A DNA stretch of 64,000 nt from Hominilimicola fabiformis. Its GTDB lineage: Bacteria; Bacillota; Clostridia; UBA1381. The position numbers were made by a program, and so were the translations under genes. Every line of letters starts with the position of its first letter. Position 1 is the first letter of the stretch. Below, one piece after another: positions 54,743-63,532 of the stretch. The notes under the pieces were generated by a model, which worked only from the letters and a program-made list of their open reading frames with translations, did not search any database and had not been told where the DNA came from. The DNA lies in contig NZ_JAJEQM010000012.1 in assembly GCF_020687385.1 (NCBI RefSeq), forward strand, positions 40,075 to 104,074, written 5' to 3'.

Positions 54743-57502
54743 TTATTTAATTAAATCCCAAAGCATTGAAAGCATTGTAGCAGCCTGTGCTCTTGTTGCA
54801 TTAGCCTTTGGTTGGAATGAACCGTCATCCATACCGTTGATAATACCCAAACCAACTGCATTGTTTACATCTTCAACAGCCCATGCTGCGATGTCTGATG
54901 CGTCTGTAAATTTCTTATCGGCAGCCTTAGCCTCAACATTTTTATATGCGGCAGCCTTAGCAACCATTGATGCCATTTCTTCTCTTGAAATTTCCTTATC
55001 GAAATCTTCAACAGTGAACGGAATATCTTCTGCAATTAGGTTAGCGTTTTGAGCGGCTTTTACGAATGGCATTGCCCAGTGTTCGCTTGCCAATGATGAA
55101 TCTGTATCAATCTTTAGAGCGTTTACGATAAGTGTTGCAAACTGACCCTTTGTTACAGTTCCGTCAGGAGCGAAGTGTGTATCGTCCATACCGTTGATAA
55201 CGCCTGCTTTATACATCTTATCGATGTATGTCTTACCCCAGTGACCTACAACGTCAACGAACGGTGAATCTGTTGATGGTGTTGAACCTGCAACAGGTAG
55301 AGCAGATTCGTCAAATGCCTTTGCCTTGTATGAATTTGAAACAAGTTTAACATTTGCGTCCGGTTGAGTTGTGTACTGTGAATTAGCAATATGGTCGTTC
55401 ATATACCAGCTGATATGTGGCGGTTGGTTGTAACAGTTTGTATCTGTTGCTGATGAGTTTCTGTAAATATCATCATGTGCAAGTGTATAGAAGTTATAAT
55501 TTGTTGCATATGGTGTTTCATATAGTCTTAGAGAATATTGATATACAGTCTTATCTAATTCAACTTCAACATCCTTATCAAAGTTACCCTTGATTGTTGT
55601 CTTTTCTTTCTTTGTGTCTTGACCTGTGATTGCGTAAGAAACAATTTCTTCTCTCCAGTCACCTAACAAGTCAGCTTGTAGGTTCGGATTACCCTTTGTT
55701 GAGTTGATTGAGTGTGAACCCTTACCCTCGAAAATCTTATCGAATGTCTTTGTATTGTCATTCCACTTTGTTACAGTAATTTCTTTACCTGCACCGTTGT
55801 GGTCTTGAAGTTCATCCTGTAAGTCGCCCGTCCAATAAATTCTGCCGTTCATAGCAGCCTTTAGATCAGGAAGTTCGTTACCGTTGCTGTCCCAGTAACC
55901 TGATGAACCTGCACCCCACATAGCGTACCAAGAATCGCCGTAACCGATATTGGCAATCATAGCACGACCTGTATCTTTGATACCGTTGTGAATTTGATAG
56001 AATTCGCCTGTCTTAGCGTTTTGAAGTGAAATACCCCATTGATGACGATCATTAGGAGCGCCTTGAGCAGCAGCTGCAGCCGAATTTTTAAATATTGTAT
56101 TAGATGTGATGTATGGAGAAAGTTGTGGACCTTTCAAATCAAACACTTCACTGTCTGCACTGTAATCCTCATAAGCTTTTAACCATTCAAGACCTTCTTT
56201 AGTTGGGTCGAAGTCACCAAGGTGCATAGCATCACCGTGTTCTTGATATGTACACCATAGAATTGAACCGTCGTTATCCCATGTCAAAGCGCCGTAAAGA
56301 ATTTCGTCCTTACCGTCGCCGTCAACGTCACCTGCTTCAATTTGGTGGTTACCTTGACCGATATAGCCGTTATTCTTTGATTCGGCTGTATCAAATGACC
56401 ATTCCATCTTTAGCTTGCCGTTCTTAAAGCTGTATGCAGCGGCACCTGTACGTCCGTTAGGAGTTGAGATACCCTTACCGAAGTAATAACCTCTTGCAAA
56501 TACAGCAGACGGTGACTGACCGTCAATATAAGCTATTGTACTGTTATATCTTTCCGAACGGTTACCGAAGTCATCACCGAATGTTAGTGATGCAGCATTT
56601 GAGCCTACAGTATTGTTCGGGAAATAATCTATTGTGTCAAGAGCCTTACCTGTTTCACCGTCGAAACACGTTACATAAAGCGGGCCTTGCAAGTTTTTAC
56701 CGTCGTTTAGAGCAGCCCAGCTGTTTTCGTATGTTTCACCCTTTGATGCGTCACCGATTACGTTACCTTGACCGTCAACAGTACCGTCAGCAGTTCTTAC
56801 CATAACTTCTGCTCTGCCGTCACCGTCAAAATCGGCTACGTTAAGATGAGTATCGTGTTGTCCTGCACGGATATTGTAACCCATGTCAATTCTCCAAAGC
56901 TGAGTACCGTCAAGTTTGTAAGCATCCATATAAACCTTACCGGTTCTGCCGCCTGTAGCGGCGTCCTTAGCGTCTGAAGGGCTCCATAGCATTACGATTT
57001 CATATTGTCCGTCACCGTCAAGGTCACCGTATGATGAGTCACCCGGTGTATATGAACCGTAGTATATGCCGTTTCTGTCCATTTGTAAAACGTCACTTTC
57101 AGGAGCTTTAGCCAAAGGAATATCAAGGTATCCGTTCTCCCATACGCCTACGCTGTCTGACATTTGGCCGTTTGCAACTACTGTATACTTATCGTTTACA
57201 GTACCTGATGCGTCAACAAAGTTTGTAACCGCACCTTCGTTAATCTTTTCTTGGTTTCTGTAAAGAGTAAATGTAGTGTCAGCAGGCTCTGTTGCCAATC
57301 TTCTCCATGAAATAAGTACACCGTCGTTAGTTTTTGTTGCAACGACACCTCTATCAAGGTTTTCCATGTTTCTTGTGATTGCACTGCCGGCAAATGCACT
57401 TGCACTTGTCATAGGAGCAACTACTCCCACTGCCGCAACCTGAGCAAGAACCAAAGAAAATGCACCTAACTTTCTTAGTTTTTTCTTTGAATTTTTAAGC
57501 AT
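54743..57502 (-). CDS. Secreted rhamnogalacturonan lyase (PL11) with three SLH domains
   Basis: This 919-residue extracellular enzyme has a signal peptide (about 1-38), then the PL11 catalytic beta-propeller (about 40-740) with Ca-binding loops DLDGDGQYE, DFDGDGRAE and DVDGDGKDE. It should cut the rhamnogalacturonan I backbone of pectin by beta-elimination. The end has three S-layer homology domains (from about 747, 800 and 863; FVDVVGHWGK, EHWAMPFVKAA, DASDIAAWAVEDVN). It is therefore held on the cell wall. It is a single gene with no adjacent transporter. Confidence 0.92.
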   Translation of the reverse strand: MLKNSKKKLRKLGAFSLVLAQVAAVGVVAPMTSASAFAGSAITRNMENLDRGVVATKTNDGVLISWRRLATEPADTTFTLYRNQEKINEGAVTNFVDASGTVNDKYTVVANGQMSDSVGVWENGYLDIPLAKAPESDVLQMDRNGIYYGSYTPGDSSYGDLDGDGQYEIVMLWSPSDAKDAATGGRTGKVYMDAYKLDGTQLWRIDMGYNIRAGQHDTHLNVADFDGDGRAEVMVRTADGTVDGQGNVIGDASKGETYENSWAALNDGKNLQGPLYVTCFDGETGKALDTIDYFPNNTVGSNAASLTFGDDFGNRSERYNSTIAYIDGQSPSAVFARGYYFGKGISTPNGRTGAAAYSFKNGKLKMEWSFDTAESKNNGYIGQGNHQIEAGDVDGDGKDEILYGALTWDNDGSILWCTYQEHGDAMHLGDFDPTKEGLEWLKAYEDYSADSEVFDLKGPQLSPYITSNTIFKNSAAAAAQGAPNDRHQWGISLQNAKTGEFYQIHNGIKDTGRAMIANIGYGDSWYAMWGAGSSGYWDSNGNELPDLKAAMNGRIYWTGDLQDELQDHNGAGKEITVTKWNDNTKTFDKIFEGKGSHSINSTKGNPNLQADLLGDWREEIVSYAITGQDTKKEKTTIKGNFDKDVEVELDKTVYQYSLRLYETPYATNYNFYTLAHDDIYRNSSATDTNCYNQPPHISWYMNDHIANSQYTTQPDANVKLVSNSYKAKAFDESALPVAGSTPSTDSPFVDVVGHWGKTYIDKMYKAGVINGMDDTHFAPDGTVTKGQFATLIVNALKIDTDSSLASEHWAMPFVKAAQNANLIAEDIPFTVEDFDKEISREEMASMVAKAAAYKNVEAKAADKKFTDASDIAAWAVEDVNNAVGLGIINGMDDGSFQPKANATRAQAATMLSMLWDLIK

Positions 57503-57623
57503 TTAGTTATCCTCCCTCTTTTATATATACTTTACCTATCTATTAAAGCATAATAATCATTATCTATATAATATCATATTTCACAAACTTTTTAAAGTGT
57601 TTTTCATAAATTCAATGTGTAAT

Positions 57624-58136
57624 TTACAGTGTTTTTTGTTCAAAATGCGATTGAGGATTTTTGTTTATATAAGTGTAAAATGCAAAAGAAATGCCGTTTT
57701 CAACGTATTTTTCGGACACATTACCCAGTTCCCACATTTCATTTTCATCAAGGTTATCGATAAAGACATCGGCATTGCCGTCGGAAAACACCTTTGTTAT
57801 ATACGCGCTGTCGCAATACGGCAAAAGCTGTTTGTAAACCTCACCGCCGCCTATGACGAAAGTATCGTCACCGCCGTACTTTTCGACAATCGTTTTTATG
57901 CCGTGAACAATCTCCGTACCGTCGCACTTGAAATTTTTGTCGGTTGTAAGTACAACATTTTTTCGATTTTTAAGCGGTTTTGCGTTAGGGAAGCTCTCCA
58001 ACGTCTTTCTGCCCATAACAACCGTCTTACCCATTGTTTTCTCTTTAAAAAATTCCATATCCTCGGATATGCGGAACAGCAAATTCATACCTTTGCCAAT
58101 GCCCCACTTTTCATCAACCGCCGCAATTATTTTCAT
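57624..58136 (-). CDS. folA: Dihydrofolate reductase
   Basis: FolA reduces dihydrofolate to tetrahydrofolate. The 170-residue protein has AAVDEKWGIGKG, the NADPH-binding TVVMGRKTLESFP and FVIGGGEVY. Its ATG overlaps the stop of the ThyX-like gene (ATGA), so the two are coupled. Confidence 0.94.
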   Translation of the reverse strand: MKIIAAVDEKWGIGKGMNLLFRISEDMEFFKEKTMGKTVVMGRKTLESFPNAKPLKNRKNVVLTTDKNFKCDGTEIVHGIKTIVEKYGGDDTFVIGGGEVYKQLLPYCDSAYITKVFSDGNADVFIDNLDENEMWELGNVSEKYVENGISFAFYTYINKNPQSHFEQKTL

Positions 58137-58783
58137 TCTGTTTCATCAGGAAATATCAATTCCTGTGCATACGGAAGTGTTCTCGCCCAATCGATGAATG
58201 ACTTTGACCATTCTGTCAATTTGTGAAATCTTCTCTGACCTTTTGAACACATCGCCAAAAGATTTTCGTATGTCATTGTAACGGTTCTTGTCTGCTGCCA
58301 TGCTGACGGCAACCATCTGATAAGCTCTTTCCAATATGCCTTATCCTTTGTTTCAAGATACTTTACACGCATACTTTCCAAAAATTCTATATGCTTGTCT
58401 ATCACATCACCAAGTTTTGTGCCGTCATAATCAAGATCTGAATTGTAATCGTCAATTTCAAAACACTCGGCAGTAATAGGTGTTGACGCAAGTTTGTGCA
58501 TTGTCGATGTACTGTTCGCGGTTGTACCGACCTTATACGTATCAAATTCTTTCCACCAATAAAGCGGACCTGTTATATCAACCGACACAAAAATCTGACG
58601 CATAAATTTTCTGTGTTCACTGCCTGATTTTATAAGTCTTTGCGCCAAATCTAAATCGTTTTCACCGATTACGACTTTTCCGTTCTCCTCAACCGTATCA
58701 TTTTTACGCCATGATTCAAGAGGGTTTCTCATACCTTTAAGCGCACGTTTAAAGCCGTAAACCTCTGTATTTTCAAATTTCAT
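58133..58783 (-). CDS. ThyX-like protein of unknown function
   Basis: This 216-residue protein belongs to a family I know only as uncharacterised in Clostridia and their phages (VYGFKRALKGMRNP, HRKFMRQIFVSVDI, PLYWWKEFDTYKVG, TTANSTSTMHK). The arrangement of a basic/aromatic strand followed by a Ser-rich helix recalls the RHRxxS motif region of flavin-dependent thymidylate synthase, but the motif itself is absent. Coupling to folA supports a role in dTMP or folate metabolism. It sits between an ABC-F gene and folA with no gaps. Confidence 0.55.
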   Translation of the reverse strand: MKFENTEVYGFKRALKGMRNPLESWRKNDTVEENGKVVIGENDLDLAQRLIKSGSEHRKFMRQIFVSVDITGPLYWWKEFDTYKVGTTANSTSTMHKLASTPITAECFEIDDYNSDLDYDGTKLGDVIDKHIEFLESMRVKYLETKDKAYWKELIRWLPSAWQQTRTVTMTYENLLAMCSKGQRRFHKLTEWSKSFIDWARTLPYAQELIFPDETE

Positions 58784-60391
58784 TTAGTTACCTCTTTTCA
58801 TTTCGATATACTCGTCAAATGTACACATTCTGTCCACGATTGTGCCGTCCTCACGAATATCAATAATTCTGTTTGCAACGGTATTCACAAATTCGTGGTC
58901 GTGTGACGCAAATATAACGTTTCCCTTGAACGCTTTCAAGCCGTTGTTTACCGCAGTGATTGACTCAAGGTCAAGGTGGTTTGTAGGCTGGTCAAGTATA
59001 AGTATGTTTGATCCGTACAACATCATTCTTGAAAGCATACATCTGACTTTCTCGCCACCGGAAAGCACGTTTACCTGTTTGAATACATCATCACCCGAGA
59101 ACAACATTCTTCCCAAAAATCCTCTTATATACGATTCGTTTTGAGTTTCAAAGCCTGCCGCACTGTATTGTCTTAGCCAATCCACAAGATTTAGTTCACA
59201 GCCGTCAAAATACTTAGAGTTATCTTTAGGAAAATAACTTCTTGACGTACTTACGCCCCACTTAACAGTACCCTCGTCCGGCTCATCTTCACCGGCAAGT
59301 ATTTGCATAAGCGCAGTGATTGCAATTTCGTTTTCACCTATTATGGCAATCTTATCGTCATGATTTAGTGTGAATGATATATTATTAAGAAGTTTTTCAC
59401 CGTTTACAGTCTTTGAAAGTCCGTCAACGGTAAGCAAATCGCGTCCCGCTTCTCTGTCCATATCAAAGCCCACAAACGGATAACGTCTTGATGACGCAGG
59501 CAATTCTTCAACTGTAAGTTTATCAAGCATTTTCTTACGGCTTGTAGCCTGTTTTGATTTCGACTTGTTCGCAGAGAATCGCTGAATAAAAGTCTGCAAT
59601 TCTTTAATTTTTTCTTCAGCTTTTTTATTTTGTTGCTTGATAAGTCTTTCCATCATCTGACTTGACTCGTACCAGAACTCATAGTTACCGACATACATCT
59701 TAACCTTTGAATAGTCAATATCAACGATATGCGTACACACAACATTAAGGAAATATCTGTCATGCGATACAACTATGACTGTACCCTCGTAATCAAGCAA
59801 GAAATCTTCAAGCCATTCAATAGCCTGCAAATCAAGGTGGTTTGTAGGCTCGTCAAGAAGGATAATGTCAGGGTCACCGAACAATGCCTGTGCCAAAAGG
59901 ACTTTAACCTTTTCGTTACCGCCAAGGTCAGCCATCTGCGAATACATAATACTTTCGTCAAGTCCAAGACCCTGCATTAACTTTGATGCATTGGAATCAG
60001 CCTCCCAACCGTCCATTTCCGCAAATTCCGCCTCCAGTTCAGCCGCTTTTATACCGTCCTCGTCCGAGAAATCTTCTTTTTCATACAACGCGTCTTTTTC
60101 TTTCATAATATCATAAAGACGCTTGTTACCCATAATAATCGTATCAAGTACAGTGTACTCGTCATATGCAAAGTGGTCCTGTTTCAAAACCGACATACGA
60201 CAATTTGGGTCGATAGACACTTCACCGGTTGTCGAATCAAGTTCACCCGAAAGAATTTTAAGAAAAGTCGATTTTCCCGCACCGTTTGCACCGATTACGC
60301 CGTAGCAGTTGCCCGGTGTGAATTTTAAATTAACGTCCGAAAACAGATTTTGTCCGCTGAAATTCAGACTTACGTTTGTTACTGTAATCAT
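58784..60391 (-). CDS. ABC-F family ATPase (YkpA/YbiT-like)
   Basis: This 535-residue protein has two ABC domains and no membrane helices, so it acts on ribosomes in translation or antibiotic protection. NBD1 has GANGAGKST (34-42), and LDEPTNHLD is present. The linker is rich in Lys/Glu. NBD2 has GENEIAITAL near 349 in place of a Walker A with Lys, yet keeps LSGGEKVR and LDQPTNHLD, where Gln replaces the catalytic Glu. The second site is therefore probably inactive, unless this is typical of the subfamily. Confidence 0.88.
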   Translation of the reverse strand: MITVTNVSLNFSGQNLFSDVNLKFTPGNCYGVIGANGAGKSTFLKILSGELDSTTGEVSIDPNCRMSVLKQDHFAYDEYTVLDTIIMGNKRLYDIMKEKDALYEKEDFSDEDGIKAAELEAEFAEMDGWEADSNASKLMQGLGLDESIMYSQMADLGGNEKVKVLLAQALFGDPDIILLDEPTNHLDLQAIEWLEDFLLDYEGTVIVVSHDRYFLNVVCTHIVDIDYSKVKMYVGNYEFWYESSQMMERLIKQQNKKAEEKIKELQTFIQRFSANKSKSKQATSRKKMLDKLTVEELPASSRRYPFVGFDMDREAGRDLLTVDGLSKTVNGEKLLNNISFTLNHDDKIAIIGENEIAITALMQILAGEDEPDEGTVKWGVSTSRSYFPKDNSKYFDGCELNLVDWLRQYSAAGFETQNESYIRGFLGRMLFSGDDVFKQVNVLSGGEKVRCMLSRMMLYGSNILILDQPTNHLDLESITAVNNGLKAFKGNVIFASHDHEFVNTVANRIIDIREDGTIVDRMCTFDEYIEMKRGN

Positions 60392-60416
60392 TAAATATTT
60401 CTCCTAATTTTTATTG

Positions 60417-60445
60417 TTGATTTTATTTTTCAATTATACTATAAT
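60417..60445 (+). promoter_or_regulatory. nfo promoter
   Basis: TTGATT (60417-60422) and TATAAT (60440-60445) have a 17-bp spacer. Confidence 0.65.
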
Positions 60446-60461
60446 AATGTTATTAATGCAA
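60433..60461 (-). promoter_or_regulatory. ABC-F operon promoter
   Basis: TTGCAT (60461-60456) and TATAAT (60438-60433) have a 17-bp spacer. It overlaps the divergent nfo promoter. Confidence 0.6.
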
Positions 60462-60484
60462 GTATATTATAGGAGGAAATCAGA

Positions 60485-61318
60485 ATGTTAAATATAGGTT
60501 GTCACTTGTCAGCCGCAAAAGGCTATATGAATATGGGTAAAGAGGCAAAGAGCATTGACGCAAATACTTTTCAATTTTTCACGCGTAATCCACGCGGAGG
60601 TAAAGCGAAAGCTATTGACGAACAGGACGTAAAAAGTTTTCTCGAATTTATGAAAGAAAATAATTTTTCACAAATTCTCGCTCACGCACCGTATACGCTT
60701 AATGCGTGTTCCAATAAAGAAGAAACTCGCGAATTTGCCTTAAATACAATGGCTGACGATTTAAGACGTATGGAGTATACACCAAACCAGCTGTACAACT
60801 TCCACCCCGGCAGTCACGTCGGACAAGGCGTCGAAATCGGAATTGATTTTATTGTAAAACAGCTTAATACTGTACTTACACCCGATATGACAACAACTGT
60901 TTTGCTTGAAACAATGGCGGGTAAAGGTACTGAAATAGGTCGCAGTTTTGAAGAATTGAAAGAAATTCTTGACGGTGTTAAACTTGATAATAAAATGGGC
61001 GTGTGTATGGATACTTGCCATATTTACGACGGCGGATATGATATTGTCAATGACCTTGACGGTGTTCTTGATGAGTTCGACAGAATTATCGGTCTTGACA
61101 GATTAAAAGCAATTCATATGAACGACAGCAAAAATCCTTTTGCAAGCCATAAAGACAGACACGAAAAAATCGGTGAAGGCAGTATCGGTTTTGATACTAT
61201 GGTTAAGATTATCAACCACCCTAAATTACAGGGTATTCCGATTTTGCTTGAAACTCCGAATGAACTTGACGGTTATAAAAAAGAAATTCAAATGCTTAGA
61301 AAATCATATACTATGTAA
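60485..61318 (+). CDS. nfo: Endonuclease IV
   Basis: Nfo cuts DNA at abasic sites in base excision repair. The 277-residue TIM-barrel protein has the zinc-ligand blocks [45 protein letters not shown] and [15 protein letters not shown]. Confidence 0.96.
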   Translation: MLNIGCHLSAAKGYMNMGKEAKSIDANTFQFFTRNPRGGKAKAIDEQDVKSFLEFMKENNFSQILAHAPYTLNACSNKEETREFALNTMADDLRRMEYTPNQLYNFHPGSHVGQGVEIGIDFIVKQLNTVLTPDMTTTVLLETMAGKGTEIGRSFEELKEILDGVKLDNKMGVCMDTCHIYDGGYDIVNDLDGVLDEFDRIIGLDRLKAIHMNDSKNPFASHKDRHEKIGEGSIGFDTMVKIINHPKLQGIPILLETPNELDGYKKEIQMLRKSYTM

Positions 61319-61340
61319 AAAAGCACACATAATTCAAGAA

Positions 61341-61376
61341 AAGACGAGGAAACAATCATTCCTCGTCTTTTTCTTT
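61341..61376 (+). terminator. nfo terminator
   Basis: An 11-bp stem (AAGACGAGGAA/TTCCTCGTCTT) is followed by a T-rich tail. It overlaps the end of the convergent ribbon-helix-helix gene. Confidence 0.8.
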
Positions 61377-61622
61377 TTCATCATCTTCAAACCCTGTTCT
61401 GAGTCTACGACTCATTCCACCTCTGCCATTATGTCTTCTTTCCACTTGTTCTATCAATTCTGTATCTATATTTTTCAATGCAAAATCTATACATTGATTT
61501 ATAAATTCATTTCGGCTTATATCAATTTCCATAGCCCAATCGTTAATTTCCTGTAACATTCTGGTATCCAATCTAAGCGAAATAACTTCTTTTTCGGGTT
61601 TTATTGGTTCAAATTTTCTCAA
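61356..61622 (-). CDS. Ribbon-helix-helix DNA-binding protein
   Basis: This small regulator of 88 residues has a strand EVISLRLDT and two helices (MLQEINDWAMEID, SRNEFINQCIDFALKN) typical of CopG/Arc-type DNA-binding dimers. A TTG start at 61622 is preferred: the ATG at 61643 would place the SD (GAGGAGG) inside its own codons. The C-terminus is charged (DDEKEKDEE). It is divergent from the zinc-ribbon gene, with an 11-bp inverted repeat between them. Confidence 0.75.
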   Translation of the reverse strand: MRKFEPIKPEKEVISLRLDTRMLQEINDWAMEIDISRNEFINQCIDFALKNIDTELIEQVERRHNGRGGMSRRLRTGFEDDEKEKDEE

Positions 61623-61673
61623 TGTAATTCCTCCTCTTGACATAATTATATATTCTATGCTAAAATAATCCTA

Positions 61674-61702
61674 TATTCTTATATTGAATACATATAAGAA
61701 TA
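61674..61702. promoter_or_regulatory. Inverted repeat between divergent genes, probable operator
   Basis: TATTCTTATAT/ATATAAGAATA arms of 11 bp with a 7-bp centre lie in the 143-bp gap between the ribbon-helix-helix and zinc-ribbon genes. It is a natural site for autoregulation. No clear promoter could be assigned on either side. Confidence 0.55.
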
Positions 61703-61765
61703 CTATTTAACCATATATTTTTAATACCATAAAAATAATACTATATGTAGTAGGAGGAAATTACA

Positions 61766-62143
61766 ATGGAAAATCAAACAGAAAACACAAATGTAACATC
61801 TGAAAATCAGCAACAATTTGAACCGCTCCACAAATCATTTTGCAGAGAGTGCGGCACTATGATTAGTGAAAAGGCTGATATATGTCCAAACTGCGGTGCA
61901 ACACAACACAGAGCCAAAGTAATAGACGATACACCGTCAGCAGGATTGAAAGTATTGTCGTTCTTTATCCCACTTGTCGGGCTGATTTTATTTGTTGTTC
62001 AAAGCAAAGACACTCCTATATCAGCTAAAGAATACGGCAAATGGGCTTTAATCGGTTTTTGTACTGGTATAGTTTTAAGTATAGTGTGGTACTTTGTAGT
62101 ATTGGCATCTGTTTCAAGTATGTTCAAAGCATTTAGTTTTTAA
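61766..62143 (+). CDS. Zinc-ribbon membrane protein
   Basis: This 125-residue protein has an N-terminal disordered part, a zinc ribbon (Cys26, 29, 40, 43: CRECG and CPNCG) and two membrane helices (about 60-78, 93-118). Similar small zinc-ribbon membrane proteins in Firmicutes have no known function. SD GTAGGAGG. It precedes three lipoprotein genes. Confidence 0.8.
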   Translation: MENQTENTNVTSENQQQFEPLHKSFCRECGTMISEKADICPNCGATQHRAKVIDDTPSAGLKVLSFFIPLVGLILFVVQSKDTPISAKEYGKWALIGFCTGIVLSIVWYFVVLASVSSMFKAFSF

Positions 62144-62163
62144 TCAAAAGAGGTGTTTATATT

Positions 62164-62649
62164 ATGAAAAAAATATTAACAGTGGCATTGTCAGTAGCTT
62201 TATTGTTGTCAACAACCGCATGCGGAACAAATTCCGAACTTGAGGCACTAAAGCAAGCAAACGAACAATTAAAATCACAGTTATCAGACACAGAGGAAAA
62301 ACCGACTGAAAAGCCAACTGAAAAACCAACCGAAAAACCGACTGAAAAATCAGAGGAACAAAAAACTTCAGATACTCAGCCAAACTCCGACAATGCTTAC
62401 GAATTTACCGCCGGCAACTACGATTGCCCTGCCGATATTCCGGCAGGTAAATATGACGTTGTAGCTATAAGCGGCAGCGGCAATTTCACAATAAAAAGAG
62501 AAGATGGACATACCCAAACATGTGAAAGGCTTGGAGTTGATGCCGATGATGAATTCTATATTAAAGAATATAAAAACGCTAAATTACTTGACGGAAAAGC
62601 ACTCGAAATCAGTGGAACTCTTAGAGTTCAATTAAATCCTAAAGATTAA
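62164..62649 (+). CDS. Lipoprotein, tandem family copy 1
   Basis: This 161-residue lipoprotein has a signal peptide with lipobox STTAC (Cys20), a short coiled coil (LEALKQANEQLKSQL), an EKPT repeat linker (about 42-63), and a C-terminal beta domain starting YEFTAGNYDCPADIPAGKYDV. Function unknown. It starts 20 bp after the zinc-ribbon gene. Confidence 0.85.
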   Translation: MKKILTVALSVALLLSTTACGTNSELEALKQANEQLKSQLSDTEEKPTEKPTEKPTEKPTEKSEEQKTSDTQPNSDNAYEFTAGNYDCPADIPAGKYDVVAISGSGNFTIKREDGHTQTCERLGVDADDEFYIKEYKNAKLLDGKALEISGTLRVQLNPKD

Positions 62650-62685
62650 TATGTTTTAAATTTATTTTGAATGGAGATTTTAAAT

Positions 62686-63144
62686 ATGAAAAAATTACTG
62701 ACAATCATATTGTCTGCAGCCTTGATATTGTCCACAACCGCATGCGGATTCAATTCTGAGCTTGAGGCATTAAAAAAAGAAAACGAAAAACTCAAAGCAC
62801 AGTTAGAAAGTTCCGAAAAAAAGGACACTCCAAAACCTACGCAAAATTCAACACCAAGCCCAACAGAAAATCAATCTGCTGACAATAATTCTACATATGA
62901 ACTTACCGCCGGCGATTATGAAATTCCGGGCGATATTCCGGCTGGCAAATATGACATTATAGCTATAAGCGGAGATGGCGAATTTATACTGGACGGAAAC
63001 GACAATTTTATAGATGAACGTATGAGTTCAAATGCCGAAGAAAATTCAAATGCTATCAAAGAACGTAAGAACGCATCATTAAAAGACGGCAATTCTATAA
63101 CCATAAATTATAACCTTAAAGTTCAATTAGTTCCAAAAAATTAG
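62686..63144 (+). CDS. Lipoprotein, tandem family copy 2
   Basis: This 152-residue paralogue of copy 1 has the same lipobox (Cys20), a coiled coil (LEALKKENEKLKAQL), a shorter linker rich in Thr-Pro-Ser and the same beta domain (YELTAGDYEIPGDIPAGKYDI). The start 62686 is the MKK start shared by the family; an ATG 15 bp upstream overlaps the SD TGGAG. Confidence 0.85.
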   Translation: MKKLLTIILSAALILSTTACGFNSELEALKKENEKLKAQLESSEKKDTPKPTQNSTPSPTENQSADNNSTYELTAGDYEIPGDIPAGKYDIIAISGDGEFILDGNDNFIDERMSSNAEENSNAIKERKNASLKDGNSITINYNLKVQLVPKN

Positions 63145-63170
63145 TATTATACAGAATGGAGATTTTGCAT

Positions 63171-63509
63171 ATGAAAAAAATATTAACAATCACTTTATCT
63201 TTATTGTTGTTGCTCTCAACAACTGCGTGTTCGTTAAATCTTGGATTTAACTCTTCAAAATATGAACTTACCGCCGGTCATTATGACGTGCCGGATGATG
63301 TGCCTATCGGAAAATATGATATTGTAGTAACCGATGGACGAGGTGTGTTTACTACTTTCGACGCTGATGGTTCATATGATATAATGGAAGGAATGGATAT
63401 TGAGGGCATTGAAGGTCGTATTAAAGAATATCACAATGCTAAATTAGAAAGTGGTTCTTCAATCGAAATTAGTAGCACTCTTAAAGTAAAACTAGTTCCT
63501 AAAGATTAA
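63171..63509 (+). CDS. Lipoprotein, tandem family copy 3, short form
   Basis: This 112-residue paralogue has the lipobox STTAC (Cys20) but no coiled coil or linker: the beta domain (YELTAGHYDVPDDVPIGKYDI) follows at residue 30. Start 63171 by the same reasoning as copy 2. An IS element begins 25 bp after its stop. Confidence 0.83.
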   Translation: MKKILTITLSLLLLLSTTACSLNLGFNSSKYELTAGHYDVPDDVPIGKYDIVVTDGRGVFTTFDADGSYDIMEGMDIEGIEGRIKEYHNAKLESGSSIEISSTLKVKLVPKD

Positions 63510-63532
63510 TAAACACAAAAAAATCCCATTTT

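Noticed and set aside
57503..57623. Promoter of the rhamnogalacturonan lyase
   Set aside because: The region is AT-rich with several weak -10-like words, but no convincing -35/-10 pair could be chosen.
60761..61021. 86-codon minus-strand ORF inside nfo
   Set aside because: It is a shadow of nfo with no SD or family resemblance.
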